NCBI GenBank assembly: GCA_964594075.1
Contig: CAZQKW010000019.1
Location: 1 to 61,359, forward strand
Direction: 5' to 3'
DNA: 61,359 nt
Origin: CAZQKW01 sp964594075
Lineage (GTDB): Bacteria; Desulfobacterota; WTBG01; CAIYCZ01
The position numbers were made by a program, and so were the translations under genes. Below, in pieces: positions 50,858 to 59,920 of the stretch; position 1 is the stretch's first letter, and every line of letters begins with the position of its first letter. A model generated the notes under the pieces. That model was not told the origin of the DNA. It saw only the letters and a program-made list of their open reading frames with translations, and searched no databases.

Positions 50858-51539
50858 GCAGAGCCTCCTCAACTTTTGCACAAATCTCCCGTGATATGGT
50901 GCGAATCGAACGGTTGCCATTGACCACATGGAAGCCAAATTCCTCCTGCATCAGGCTGAATTCATTCTGTATGAGGCGCTGGTAACGCATAAAACTCATA
51001 AATATGTCGCGCGAAATGCCCAAATCTCTGCCCGATTCCCAGTAGTCAAGCGTTGCGTTTTTTCGCAGGTTGCGCTCGACCAGTTGTCCCGGGCTGACCT
51101 TCAAATAAATAATCAAATGCGGGACAAGCGCGATGCCATACAGCGAACGAACCCAGCGCCGGTCAGCGCCCCGCACGATTTCCCGCGCCATGAGCGTATA
51201 TATGTAGCGGTCGGCAAGCACAATAAAACCTGCCCGCAAAGCCGGTATGATGATATTCTCCAACTGGTCGGCAAAGTCAGTGGCATAGAAGAGGCTGCGC
51301 GTAATTTCACTTAAGACATTGCCCTGCTTGGCTTTGTTCAGTTCATTTGAAACCAGGGTGGAACGAACCAGCCCGACATTGGTGATAGCGCGGCCGGTGT
51401 TTTCCAGATAATCCTTGAGAAGCTCGATCTGGGTCGAGCGCCCCGAACCGTCTGCACCTTCAATGACAATCAGCTTGCCGGTCAACTCCTCCAGAGAAAC
51501 ACCGGGAATACCTTCACCGTAAAATTTCATGCATTTCAT
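50838..51539 (-). CDS. Thymidylate-kinase-like P-loop protein 2
   Basis: P-loop kinase of the TMK family, about 233 aa. The P-loop is IEGADGSGRSTQIELL (Arg in place of the usual Lys before Ser-Thr), and the substrate motif reads LADRYIYTLMAREIVRG. Dedicated dTMP kinases have DRYxxSxxAYQ here, so dTMP specificity is doubtful. The P-loop lysine-to-arginine change may reduce activity or mark a regulatory role. The start is ambiguous: ATG at 51539 is preferred over GTG at 51578, which lies inside the previous gene. It overlaps the small helical gene downstream. Confidence 0.8.
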   Translation of the reverse strand: MKCMKFYGEGIPGVSLEELTGKLIVIEGADGSGRSTQIELLKDYLENTGRAITNVGLVRSTLVSNELNKAKQGNVLSEITRSLFYATDFADQLENIIIPALRAGFIVLADRYIYTLMAREIVRGADRRWVRSLYGIALVPHLIIYLKVSPGQLVERNLRKNATLDYWESGRDLGISRDIFMSFMRYQRLIQNEFSLMQEEFGFHVVNGNRSIRTISREICAKVEEALHDEEDQ

Positions 51540-51559
51540 GGAATAGGAGCATCCTCTCT

Positions 51560-52258
51560 TTACACCTGAGTTCGCCACCGAAAGCGCGGCAAATCAAAGC
51601 GCTTGGCGACGATCTTTCGAACCTGTTCCTGCTGCTTTTCAATGGGCTGGGTGCCATCAATGGTTACAAACCCAAACTCATCTTTCATGGCAAGGTATTC
51701 ATGGTATATCCGCTCCTGAAACAGACGAAAACTTTCATACGGGTCAGCCGACAACCCGAGGTCCATTCCCGCTTCAAAATACTTGAGTTGCGGACGCCCC
51801 GAAAGAATCCGATTTAATGAAACATCCAGAGGGGTGTTGAAAAAAAACGTCAGATCCGGGTGGCGTGCGAAGCCATACAAATTATGCAGCCAGACTCGGG
51901 AACAGCCCCGGACTGCATCGCGGGCGAATGCAGTATATATATAGCGATCACAGAGCACCAGATACCCGGCCCGCAACAACACCAGCATCTGCCGTTCGTA
52001 GCGGTCGGCAAAATCCGTGCAGTGGATGAGGCTGAAGGTGGTGGGCGTGAGAAGCTGGCGCTTTTTACCTTTGCTGGTAGCCTTTTTAACAATGACCGAA
52101 GAATTCCACTCGCTGAAAAAAACTTTAAGTCCCCGCATCTCAAGCCAGCGTTTTAGCAAATAAACCTGCGTGGATTTCCCGGACCCGTCAAGCCCTTCCA
52201 CGGCAATAAGTTTGCCGGGAAGCTCTTCGGTAACACTCATCTGTTTTCTGTCACTCAT
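51560..52258 (-). CDS. Thymidylate-kinase-like P-loop protein 1
   Basis: TMK-family P-loop kinase, 232 aa, with an intact VEGLDGSGKSTQVYLL P-loop. The substrate motif is LCDRYIYTAFARDAVRG, again without the AYQ of dTMP kinases, followed by GFARHPDLTFFFNTPLDVSL. It shares DRYIYT, FADR/FADQ and LYGxA with its tandem neighbour, so the pair arose by duplication. The start overlaps the helix-hairpin-helix gene stop by 8 bp. A role in nucleotide or polyphosphate phosphotransfer is inferred from the surrounding phosphate genes. Confidence 0.85.
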   Translation of the reverse strand: MSDRKQMSVTEELPGKLIAVEGLDGSGKSTQVYLLKRWLEMRGLKVFFSEWNSSVIVKKATSKGKKRQLLTPTTFSLIHCTDFADRYERQMLVLLRAGYLVLCDRYIYTAFARDAVRGCSRVWLHNLYGFARHPDLTFFFNTPLDVSLNRILSGRPQLKYFEAGMDLGLSADPYESFRLFQERIYHEYLAMKDEFGFVTIDGTQPIEKQQEQVRKIVAKRFDLPRFRWRTQV

Positions 52259-52778
52259 AAATCTTCTTAAGCGATTTTCGAGCCTTTTTTAAAGCGCTGC
52301 CAAACTCTTTTATCTCCATATCTGCGGTGAGCTGGGCAAGACATTGTCCTGCTTTTGCCAGCCTCTTTCGGGCTCCCTTTGCGCGAGTTTCTAAGGCGCT
52401 TTCCACCTTTTCGATCGCCGTGAGCATTTTGTTCAATTGGAGGGTGATGGCATTGCGACTTTTGCCGGTGAGTTCTTGAGCAGCGCGGTCTTTAAGCGTG
52501 CGGCTGAGTTCCTCAACCTGATTTCTGATCGCCGCCGCTGCAGCTTTGATGTCTGCAAGCTTTCGGGCGCGCTGTTCATTAATTTCCGCTGCCAGTTTTG
52601 TTGCCTGTTCAATGATTGAAGGGATCGTATGCGGATTTAACCCCTTGATTTTGCTTAACCCCTCTTCCCCTGCCGCAACAATACTTTCATAAGAATCGTA
52701 CCCCGCCTTTATCAGCCGTTTTGCCAGAATTTCTCCCAAACCCGTTATTTTTTGCAGCTTTTTCATAGCGTTCTTCAT
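52251..52778 (-). CDS. Helix-hairpin-helix and coiled-coil protein
   Basis: Protein of about 175 aa. Two N-terminal HhH motifs are visible, GLGEILAKRLIKAGYDSYES and IKGLNPHTIPSIIEQAT, followed by a long alanine-, arginine- and lysine-rich helical region (KLADIKAAAAAIRNQVEEL onwards) likely to be a coiled coil. HhH motifs bind DNA or organise protein contacts. The start at 52778 follows GGAGGGG by 4-6 nt. It heads the group leading to the kinase-like and CYTH-CHAD genes; its role there is unknown. Confidence 0.75.
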   Translation of the reverse strand: MKNAMKKLQKITGLGEILAKRLIKAGYDSYESIVAAGEEGLSKIKGLNPHTIPSIIEQATKLAAEINEQRARKLADIKAAAAAIRNQVEELSRTLKDRAAQELTGKSRNAITLQLNKMLTAIEKVESALETRAKGARKRLAKAGQCLAQLTADMEIKEFGSALKKARKSLKKIYE

Positions 52779-52893
52779 GTTCGCCCCTCCCATAGATAAT
52801 CGTTTTGTTGTTGCATCAAAGCCCCTCTTGATCTGCACATGTATAAACCATCCGAAGCTGTTTAACGCACGTTTCGCCTCGGATGTGGTATTG

Positions 52894-53376
52894 CTAAGGC
52901 CGTTTTTTCCCTTTGTGCAGTATCCAGTTTAAACGCGCCGGCATCTCATGTTGATTGAAGATCATATCAAGGCTGACAATCATCCCTTTCTTAAGAGAAA
53001 AGGATTCGCCACTTTTTAGAAGGGATTCTATTATAGTACCAAGGTCTGGTTCATGCCCGACAACGGCTATGCGTTGCGCGCCGCGGGTAGTACCGATAAT
53101 TCTATAGAGTTTTGCTACATCAAATCCAGGAGCCACATCGCGAGATGCAACGAGTTCTCCGGAGAAACTGATTGCTTCAGCCAGTATGTCTGCCGTCTGG
53201 ACGCAGCGCACCAAGGGGCTGGTTATGATATAGTCAACCAAACAGCCCTTTTTTGCGAAAGCCTTTGCGTTTTCGCGGAACAATGCGCGGCCATGCGGCG
53301 TTAGGTAACGGTCTTCATCAGCAACTCCCCCGCCTCGTTCAATCGCAAGTGCGTGTCTAATAATATACAATTTCAT
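52894..53376 (-). CDS. sixA: Phosphohistidine phosphatase SixA
   Basis: Histidine-phosphatase-family protein, 160 aa. The catalytic RHA motif is at the N terminus (LYIIRHALAIERG), and the second histidine lies in VVGHEPDLGTIIESLL near residue 110, with SPLVRCVQTADILAEA between them. The length fits SixA, which removes phosphate from histidine of phosphotransfer proteins. It is followed by the helix-hairpin-helix gene on the same strand. Its target is not evident; no histidine kinase is in this window. Confidence 0.87.
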   Translation of the reverse strand: MKLYIIRHALAIERGGGVADEDRYLTPHGRALFRENAKAFAKKGCLVDYIITSPLVRCVQTADILAEAISFSGELVASRDVAPGFDVAKLYRIIGTTRGAQRIAVVGHEPDLGTIIESLLKSGESFSLKKGMIVSLDMIFNQHEMPARLNWILHKGKKRP

Positions 53377-53777
53377 GGCACTTAGATTTGTATCTTACCT
53401 GTTTAAATCCAAGAATTGTGCTCTCATATGTGTATCGTGTGGCTTGTGGTGAGAGCAGTTACGGTCGGTGCGAGCGATGACTGTGGCGAACACAATGCCC
53501 TTTTCCAGCCAGTACTGAGCCCGAACGAATGAATCACAAGCCACATAAATTTCATATATGTTTGGCTATATTTTAAACGTTACTGCTTTAAGAATGCTGC
53601 AGGCCGGTAACGTCTTGATTGTATTCCTGCTTATTGAGAGCCGGATAAATTACTGCTAATACTCAATGGCCCTCATTAAAAAACTGTGGCTTTAAGCAGC
53701 CATATGATTAAATTACCTCAAAACTATATTATAAATTAAAAATAAATTATTTCAAAATATATTTAGCAGAATATGCA
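53377..53777. other. 401-bp intergenic region with family 3 repeat
   Basis: Holds repeat copy B at 53414-53540. The rest, 53541-53777, is A+T rich (especially 53700-53770) with no supported gene. It separates the ppx gene from sixA, both on the minus strand. Confidence 0.65.
53414..53540 (+). repeat. Dispersed repeat family 3, copy B (about 125 bp)
   Basis: ATTGTGCTCTCA, TGTATCGT, TGGTGAGAGCAGTT, TGCGAGCGATGACTGTGGC and AGCCCGAAC occur in the same order as the minus-strand reading of 33972-34100. Its ends carry GTGGCTTGTG and CACAAGCCAC, a terminal inverted repeat at about 53450 and 53535-53545. Confidence 0.8.
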
Positions 53778-55319
53778 TCAATTAATTTCTATTTGATAGC
53801 CGTAGGTTTCGGTGAATAAATCGCCTTTTAATGACATAGTCCAGCGATAGAATGAACGATCCTTATCCGGCGGGAGTTTGATTACCAGTTTGTTAGCCAC
53901 CAGCTCTACGGTCAGTGCCATCGGTTCTGTTCCATGCTCCCGGTCGAGCGCATCGGCAATTCTTAACAGCGAAGCTAATTTGGTAATTATTTTTCGCTCC
54001 TTGGGATATAGAATGCGGAAGTTTTCATGTTGTTCTTTCGGGAATGATTTACGATGATAGCGAGCGATGTTTGCGACAATAAGCCGGTCTCGCGGCGGGA
54101 GACCCACAATATCTGATTCAGCTATCAAATAATAGGAGTGTTTATGATGGCGAGAAATACCCACGAAATAGCCGATGTCATGCAGAAGTGCAGCAATTTC
54201 AAGCAATTGCCGTTCTTTTTGACCAAGACCGCCCCGATAATCTTTTAGCGCATCAAAGATTTGCAAGCAGTAGGCTGTTACAATTGCGGCATGGGTCTGG
54301 TCATATTCGTATTTTTTCCCCAATGATTTTACTGCGCTGATTAACTGTTTAAATTTTTGCTGCTGATGGGCATGGTCCTCTTTTTTGAACAGCTCTATGG
54401 AGAGACCATCGCGCACCCCCACACCGGGAACATAAAGCCACGAGGCTTTTGCCATTTTTGCAAAGCTGAGATAAACCTGTGCTGCCGGCACAATGACATC
54501 TGCCCGATCCGGGCGCAGGTGCAGTAGTTCCACCCGTTCATTAAAACTATACCGGGAAAGTTCGCTCATCACCATGGCCAGGGTCTCACTGGCGATACGC
54601 TGACAACCGTTATTTTTATCCACTGCTGCCCAGCCTGTTTCTCCCAGCAGCCACACGACGCTGTCTATATTCCCCCCGGTGGCAATAAACCGGTCAATCT
54701 TCCTGGTGCCGAGGTTGTGACGCAGGCGTTTTTGGGTGATTCCTGTGTATTCTGCGAGAATGCTGGTCAATTTTTCCTGGCTGTCATAGCATGAATGCAA
54801 TAATTGCATCAGGCGCACCGCCCCCAGCTTATGAGTTAATGAAAATTGAATTTGCGTGTCTTCTATCAGGCTCACCTCCACGCTGCCGCCGCCGACCTCA
54901 ATATGCAGCACCGTAAGCCCGGTCAGGTTCATGCGTTCAAGCAGCGCAGTAATAATCAGCCGGGCTTCTTCGCTGCTATCTATAACCTGGACTTCGATGC
55001 CGGTCTCTCGCAGCACACGCTCGACAAAAGCCGCGCCGTTGGATGCCTCACGAACCGCGCTGGTTGCTACCGCTCCCACTTGGGAAGCTTTGGATGCGTC
55101 AATGAGAAGGCTGAATTCCCGCATGGCGTCAAGCGCCGCGTTAAAACTGACCGGCAGGATTTTCCCGCTGTTAAATACATCCTGACCCAGGCGCACGGGA
55201 CGGCGAATGGTCTCAATGGCAGTAATGACGCCCTGTGGGCTGCGCTCAAATATTTGCATACGCAGCGCGTTTGATCCAATGTCAATTGCTGCAACCCTGC
55301 TGTGAAGTGTTTTTTCCAC
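53778..55319 (-). CDS. ppx: Ppx/GppA phosphatase with C-terminal HD domain
   Basis: Exopolyphosphatase/guanosine-pentaphosphate phosphohydrolase of 513 aa. The sugar-kinase-like fold has AAIDIGSNALRMQIFE at the N terminus, AVATSAVREASNG, and the phosphate-binding LHIEVGGGSVEVSL. An HD-type helical domain follows with ALLHDIGYFVGISRHHKHS near residue 370. The start is GTG at 55319 with GGAG 4 nt upstream. It degrades polyphosphate processively or removes phosphate from pppGpp. It lies 74 bp downstream of phoU, closing the Pst-PhoU block. Confidence 0.92.
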   Translation of the reverse strand: MEKTLHSRVAAIDIGSNALRMQIFERSPQGVITAIETIRRPVRLGQDVFNSGKILPVSFNAALDAMREFSLLIDASKASQVGAVATSAVREASNGAAFVERVLRETGIEVQVIDSSEEARLIITALLERMNLTGLTVLHIEVGGGSVEVSLIEDTQIQFSLTHKLGAVRLMQLLHSCYDSQEKLTSILAEYTGITQKRLRHNLGTRKIDRFIATGGNIDSVVWLLGETGWAAVDKNNGCQRIASETLAMVMSELSRYSFNERVELLHLRPDRADVIVPAAQVYLSFAKMAKASWLYVPGVGVRDGLSIELFKKEDHAHQQQKFKQLISAVKSLGKKYEYDQTHAAIVTAYCLQIFDALKDYRGGLGQKERQLLEIAALLHDIGYFVGISRHHKHSYYLIAESDIVGLPPRDRLIVANIARYHRKSFPKEQHENFRILYPKERKIITKLASLLRIADALDREHGTEPMALTVELVANKLVIKLPPDKDRSFYRWTMSLKGDLFTETYGYQIEIN

Positions 55320-55393
55320 AATACTCCGTATTTCTCAAGCACTCGGGAAGAAAGAACCCAGTTATGCGGGGGACGTGTATGCCGCAATGTTTT

Positions 55394-56068
55394 TCAAGCT
55401 TTATCAGCGCCTCCGTCATGTTTGTGGTGTTTTATCATCTTCCCCTCAACAATAAATATAATGTCTTCACAGATATTGGTTGACAAGTCTGCAATCCGTT
55501 CAAGGTTTCTCGAAATTCTCATCAACTGCAGGCAGCGCTTAATCGTTGCGGGATCGGTGCTCATAACCCCGACCAGCTCATCGTAGGTTTTATCGCGTAA
55601 ATTATCAATAATATTGTCGCGCGCGCATACCGACTGGGCGAGTGCTGCATCTTCATTGATAAAGGCCGTGATGCTGTCCCGCACCATCTGGGTCGCAATT
55701 GAAGCCATTTCCGGAATATCAACCAGTGGCTTTACCAGCGGCGCCTCAAGCAGAAACCGCCCGCTTTCTGAAATATTGACGGCATGGTCTGCCATCCGTT
55801 CCAAGGCCTCATTCATCTTAAAAATCATGAGGATAATCCGCAAATCCTTTGCCATGGGCTGATACTGGGCAATATATGCGGCGCACAACTCGTCAAGTTT
55901 TATGTCCAGCTCATTGGCTTTTGGCTCATCGTTCAGGGCCACCGAATCAAGCAACGTCCGATCCCGGTTCACCAGCCCTGCGATGCTGCTCGCAATCATA
56001 TGCTCCACCAACGTTGCAAACTCTATCAATATTTTTCTTAACTCGATTAAACGTTCTTCCAGTACCAT
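55394..56068 (-). CDS. phoU: Phosphate-specific transport regulator PhoU
   Basis: PhoU, 224 aa, a protein of two tandem three-helix bundles with metal-binding acidic clusters (EALERMADHAVNISESGRF and SRNLERIADLSTNICEDIIF). It modulates the PstSCAB transporter and the PhoR/PhoB signal, limiting phosphate uptake. It is 9 bp downstream of pstB on the same strand and 74 bp upstream of ppx, the standard order. No PhoB/PhoR gene is within the window. Confidence 0.95.
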   Translation of the reverse strand: MVLEERLIELRKILIEFATLVEHMIASSIAGLVNRDRTLLDSVALNDEPKANELDIKLDELCAAYIAQYQPMAKDLRIILMIFKMNEALERMADHAVNISESGRFLLEAPLVKPLVDIPEMASIATQMVRDSITAFINEDAALAQSVCARDNIIDNLRDKTYDELVGVMSTDPATIKRCLQLMRISRNLERIADLSTNICEDIIFIVEGKMIKHHKHDGGADKA

Positions 56069-56077
56069 AGGCGCCTC

Positions 56078-56836
56078 TTAGCCGAATTTTCCGGTTAAAT
56101 ATTCTTCAGTCCGCTTATCCTCGGGGACGGTGAAGAGTTTTTGGGTTGGGCCAAATTCAACCAGCTCGCCTAAATATATAAACGCGGTATAATCAGACGT
56201 GCGGGCTGCCTGGGCTATATTGTGGGTAACCAATACAATGGTTACCGTTTCCTTCAGCTCAATCATCAATTCTTCTATGTGAGAGGTCGCCTTTGGGTCA
56301 AGGGCGGAGGTCGGTTCGTCCAGCAGAATGATCTCAGGTTTCATTGCCAGCGCTCGTGCAATGCAGAGACGCTGCTGCTGCCCGCCGGACAGAAATGTCC
56401 CTTTACGGTATAATACATCCTTGACCTCATCCCACAGTGCCGCCTTTCGCAACGAGACTTCAACAACGGCGTCAAGGTCTGCTTTGCTCAATCTTAATCC
56501 ATTTAATTTATACCCTGCTATGACATTATCATAAATGTTCATGGTGGGAAAGGGATTGGGCCGCTGAAACACCATGCCGATTTTCCGGCGGGCAATGATC
56601 GGATTCATAGCGTAGAGGTCTTCGTTCTGCAGCAGCATTTTGCCGGAAACTGTTGCATGTGGAACCAGCTCATGCATGCGGTTGATGCATCGCACCAGAG
56701 TTGTTTTGCCGCACCCCGACGGCCCCATGATTGCGGTAAGTTTGTTTGGCGTAATATTCAGCGAGATATTTTTTAATACCACATGCTCGGCAAACGCCGC
56801 ATGGAAATTTTCTATTTTTAAAACTGGACTTTCCAT
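56078..56836 (-). CDS. pstB: Phosphate ABC transporter ATP-binding protein PstB
   Basis: ATPase of the phosphate importer, 252 aa. Walker A is IMGPSGCGKTTLVRC, the ABC signature is FLSGGQQQRLCIARALAMKP, and Walker B is IILLDEPTSALDP, with the H-loop in VLVTHNIAQAAR. It overlaps pstA by 19 bp. Together with PstC and PstA it drives high-affinity phosphate uptake across the inner membrane. The length and motif spacing are normal. Confidence 0.97.
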   Translation of the reverse strand: MESPVLKIENFHAAFAEHVVLKNISLNITPNKLTAIMGPSGCGKTTLVRCINRMHELVPHATVSGKMLLQNEDLYAMNPIIARRKIGMVFQRPNPFPTMNIYDNVIAGYKLNGLRLSKADLDAVVEVSLRKAALWDEVKDVLYRKGTFLSGGQQQRLCIARALAMKPEIILLDEPTSALDPKATSHIEELMIELKETVTIVLVTHNIAQAARTSDYTAFIYLGELVEFGPTQKLFTVPEDKRTEEYLTGKFG

Positions 56837-57666
56837 TTTTTAGTCATTACCCGTGCGATAACGTTGAGGGTCAGAACCAGAACAGCCAGCACCAGCGAAG
56901 CACCCCAGGCCAGCGCATGCCATTCAGGATAGGGGCTGGCGGCATAGTTGAAAACCAGCAGGGGCAGGGAGTTGATGGGCTTGAAAATGTTGGTATTCAT
57001 AAAGGGGTTGCCAAATGCGGTAAACAACAGCGGGGCGGTTTCCCCTGCCACGCGGGCGATACTGATAATTATTGCGGTTGCAATTCCGCTCAGGCCTGCC
57101 GGCACAATTACCTTCATGATGGTCTTGTAATACGGCACCCCTAACGCCAGCGATGCTTCCTTCAGCGACTCGGGAATCAACTTTAACGTTTCTTCAGTTG
57201 ATCGCACAATAATGGGCAGCATCATAATGCCCAGGGCGATGCCGCCGGAAAGCGCAGAGAACGTGCGTAGCGGCATGACAATCCAGACATAGGCTATGAT
57301 GCCAATGACAATTGAGGGCACGCCTTGCAAGATTTCCACACATAACCGCACGGTATAGGAAAGCGCGCCGTGCTTGTGCTCTGACAGATAAATACCCGCG
57401 CCGATCCCTAACGGGATAGAGCAGACGCCAGAAATAACAACCAGCATAAATGTCCCCACGATGGCGTTGGAAATACCGCCGCCCGCCTCGCCAACCGGTC
57501 GGGGCAAATGTGTCAGAAATTCCCAATTAATAACAGTGCAGCCATTCTTGAAAATATAGAACAGAATGAGCAGCAACGGAATTATCGAAGCAAACGATAA
57601 ACCAATAACTAATAGCTTAAAGGCTTTGTCTTTGAGGATGCGTGCCGTTATATGATTCTGGGCCAT
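56818..57666 (-). CDS. pstA: Phosphate ABC transporter permease PstA
   Basis: Inner-membrane permease, 282 aa, with six helices. It has the EGV-type EILQGVPSIVIGIIAY region and the EAA loop LKEASLALGVPYYKTIMKVI that contacts PstB. The end IARVMTKKWKVQF overlaps the pstB start. It begins 2 bp after pstC, so pstC, pstA and pstB are translationally linked. Neighbours fix the identity. Confidence 0.96.
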   Translation of the reverse strand: MAQNHITARILKDKAFKLLVIGLSFASIIPLLLILFYIFKNGCTVINWEFLTHLPRPVGEAGGGISNAIVGTFMLVVISGVCSIPLGIGAGIYLSEHKHGALSYTVRLCVEILQGVPSIVIGIIAYVWIVMPLRTFSALSGGIALGIMMLPIIVRSTEETLKLIPESLKEASLALGVPYYKTIMKVIVPAGLSGIATAIIISIARVAGETAPLLFTAFGNPFMNTNIFKPINSLPLLVFNYAASPYPEWHALAWGASLVLAVLVLTLNVIARVMTKKWKVQF

Positions 57667-57668
57667 CT

Positions 57669-58625
57669 TTATACCTGAATGCTCAGCTTCTTTATGATCT
57701 GCCTTCCGGCCACATTGATTATCATCGTGACGATAAATAGCAATAAACCGATTTCAATTAAAGAAGACAGATAAAGGTGATCCGTTGCCTCAGTGAATTC
57801 ATTGGCAATAACACTGGCCATGGTATTGGCCGGCGCGAAAATGCTCTTTGGAATAGCATTGGCGTTGCCAATCACCATCGTGACGGCCATGGTTTCGCCA
57901 ATGGCTCTGCCCAGAGCGAGAAGATTTCCCGCTGTAACCCCCGAGAGAACATAAGGAATAACAACCTGTTTAACCACCTCAAACCGGGTTGCGCCAAGCG
58001 AGTATGCCGCCTCCTTCAGTTCGTCAGGCACAAGTCGAATGACCTCTCTGCCCAGAGAGGACGAATAAGGAATAATCATAATAGCCAGAATCAGCGAGGC
58101 GGTAAGAATTCCGACGCCAACAGGATTAACGCCCAGCAGGCTTTCCAGGGAGCGCACCATAGGCACCAGAACAAATAGTCCCCAGAACCCGTAAATAACC
58201 GACGGAATGCCCGCCAGGAGCTCTATGGCGCTTTGCAGCACCGCGGCTATAGTGCCTCTGGTTGAATATTCACCGAGGTAGATGGCAAGCGCAAAAGAAA
58301 ATGGCAGTGAAATGGCAAGGGCTAAAAACGATGTAACCACGGTGCCGGCCAGAAATGGTAACGCACCAAATTCGCCCGTGACCGGATTCCAGGTATTTGC
58401 ATAGAAAAATCGGAAGCCGAATTCCTTAATTGAATGCAGCGAATTGAACAGCAGCGTCAAAAAAATGGCGCACACAAGCACCACCATTAACACCGCGGCA
58501 CCGGTAATCAGACTTTGAAATATGGCTTCAGCGGGTGCGACAAAATTAATGGCTGCTCTGTGAGCCATGATTTTATCAGCAGAGGATGCGCTGATTACTG
58601 AAATCTCTTCACTGTCAGCATTCAT
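57669..58625 (-). CDS. pstC: Phosphate ABC transporter permease PstC
   Basis: Inner-membrane permease, 318 aa, with a long soluble loop after helix 1. The EAA loop is ELKEAAYSLGATRFEVVKQV near residue 200, and ELLAGIPSVIYGFWGL lies before it. It pairs with PstA as the channel. It is separated from pstS by about 200 bp containing a hairpin, so its expression may be lower than that of pstS. The start at 58625 is the only one giving a full N terminus. Confidence 0.96.
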   Translation of the reverse strand: MNADSEEISVISASSADKIMAHRAAINFVAPAEAIFQSLITGAAVLMVVLVCAIFLTLLFNSLHSIKEFGFRFFYANTWNPVTGEFGALPFLAGTVVTSFLALAISLPFSFALAIYLGEYSTRGTIAAVLQSAIELLAGIPSVIYGFWGLFVLVPMVRSLESLLGVNPVGVGILTASLILAIMIIPYSSSLGREVIRLVPDELKEAAYSLGATRFEVVKQVVIPYVLSGVTAGNLLALGRAIGETMAVTMVIGNANAIPKSIFAPANTMASVIANEFTEATDHLYLSSLIEIGLLLFIVTMIINVAGRQIIKKLSIQV

Positions 58626-58781
58626 CGCGCTCAGTTTCCGTGCAGTGTGGGTAACTCATATTTGAGGATAATACGGCCAGACACCCTTGATTTTCACACA
58701 GGCCACGACCTAAGTCAAATTATATTGCGGCACCAATCAGCTCTGCAGAATAATCCATGCCCTGGCTGATGCCAAAACAAA

Positions 58782-58814
58782 GCTGAGCGGGGTTCTGCGC
58801 CATCCCCGCTCAGC
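58782..58814 (-). terminator. Hairpin between pstS and pstC
   Basis: GCTGAGCGGGG (58782-58792) pairs perfectly with CCCCGCTCAGC (58804-58814), an 11-bp GC-rich stem with an 11-nt loop. In minus-strand RNA it is followed by UUUGUUUU, so it should end or attenuate transcription after pstS. Confidence 0.87.
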
Positions 58815-58826
58815 GGCAGGCCGCAG

Positions 58827-59879
58827 TTATTTCAAAACCGGTGAACCGTCGAACACCACAGAACGAAGAATGGCCTCTGATTTTTGCACCGCCGATTTTG
58901 AAAGCGGGGAATAGTGCAGCGGCTCGGCGAATTGCTGGCCGTCATGGATCATCCACCACAACAGTTTTACGAGTTCTTCTGCCCGCTCTTTGTCGCGGTC
59001 AGCATAATTTTGCTCTTTATAAAAAATCAGCCAGGTAAAGCCGCTTATTGGATAGCCGTCGGCCGCTTCGGTATTGGTGAGAGAAATTCTGGTATCGTCA
59101 GGCAGTTCAATATTTGCGGCTGCGCTTACTGACTTCAGGGACGGTTCAATAAAGTTACCCGCTTTATTCTTAATAATGCCGGCAGGCATGTTATTCTGAA
59201 TTGTATAAATGAGTTCTGCATAGCCGATAGCACCGGGCGTCTGGTTTACCAGACCTGCGACACCGGGATTTCCTTTTGCGCCAAGGCCGACCGGCCAGTT
59301 AAGGGACTTGTCTGCGCCGACGTTGAATTCCCAGTCCTTGCTCACCTTGCTCAGATAGTCGCTGAAGATGTAGGTAGTGCCGCTTCCATCAGAACGATGC
59401 ACCACCACGATGCCCAGGTTCGGGAGCTTTACTTCAGGATTCACGGCAACAATTCGCGGATCGTTCCAGCGGGTAATTTTCCCCAGAAATATGTCAGCGA
59501 TGACATCCGGGGTAAATTTAAGCGTAGGCTTATCGGGCAGATTATAGGTAACCACCACCGCTCCCAGGCAGATGGGGACGTGCAGAATAGGCGCTTGCGC
59601 TTTTTTTATCTCTTTCTCATTCAAAAAAGCGTCGGTGGCACCGAAATCTACCGTCTTGCTGATAAGCTGCTGAATTCCGCCACCCGAACCTATTGCCTGG
59701 TAATTAATTTTTACTTTGTGTGTCTGATAATAACTGTCAAACATTTTGGAATAGAGGGGAAAGGGAAAGGTTGCCCCCGCGCCTAAAAGTTCCTTGCTTT
59801 TTGCATGGAGCACTGATGATGAAAATGTTACCATCATCACGATAAACGTCATGAGCAGATAAGAAATGTGTTTTTTCAT
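58827..59879 (-). CDS. pstS: Phosphate-binding protein PstS
   Basis: Periplasmic phosphate-binding protein, 350 aa, with a signal peptide ending near VLHAKS. Phosphate-contact signatures are LLGAGATFPFPLYSKMFDSY, NYQAIGSGGGIQQLISKTVD and HRSDGSGTTYIFSDYLSKVS. It delivers phosphate to PstCA. It follows the porin gene by 41 bp, with no terminator between them, and is separated from pstC by a strong hairpin, so it likely accumulates to higher levels than the permease subunits. Confidence 0.95.
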   Translation of the reverse strand: MKKHISYLLMTFIVMMVTFSSSVLHAKSKELLGAGATFPFPLYSKMFDSYYQTHKVKINYQAIGSGGGIQQLISKTVDFGATDAFLNEKEIKKAQAPILHVPICLGAVVVTYNLPDKPTLKFTPDVIADIFLGKITRWNDPRIVAVNPEVKLPNLGIVVVHRSDGSGTTYIFSDYLSKVSKDWEFNVGADKSLNWPVGLGAKGNPGVAGLVNQTPGAIGYAELIYTIQNNMPAGIIKNKAGNFIEPSLKSVSAAANIELPDDTRISLTNTEAADGYPISGFTWLIFYKEQNYADRDKERAEELVKLLWWMIHDGQQFAEPLHYSPLSKSAVQKSEAILRSVVFDGSPVLK

Positions 59880-59920
59880 GCTGCACCTCCTGGTTTGGGT
59901 TATGTTTTCTTACCGGGTTG

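Noticed and set aside
58700..58725. GACCTAAGTCAAAT near pstC as an HcpR-like operator
   Set aside because: Only one half-site matches TTGAC; the other arm is GTCGT, so symmetry is weak.
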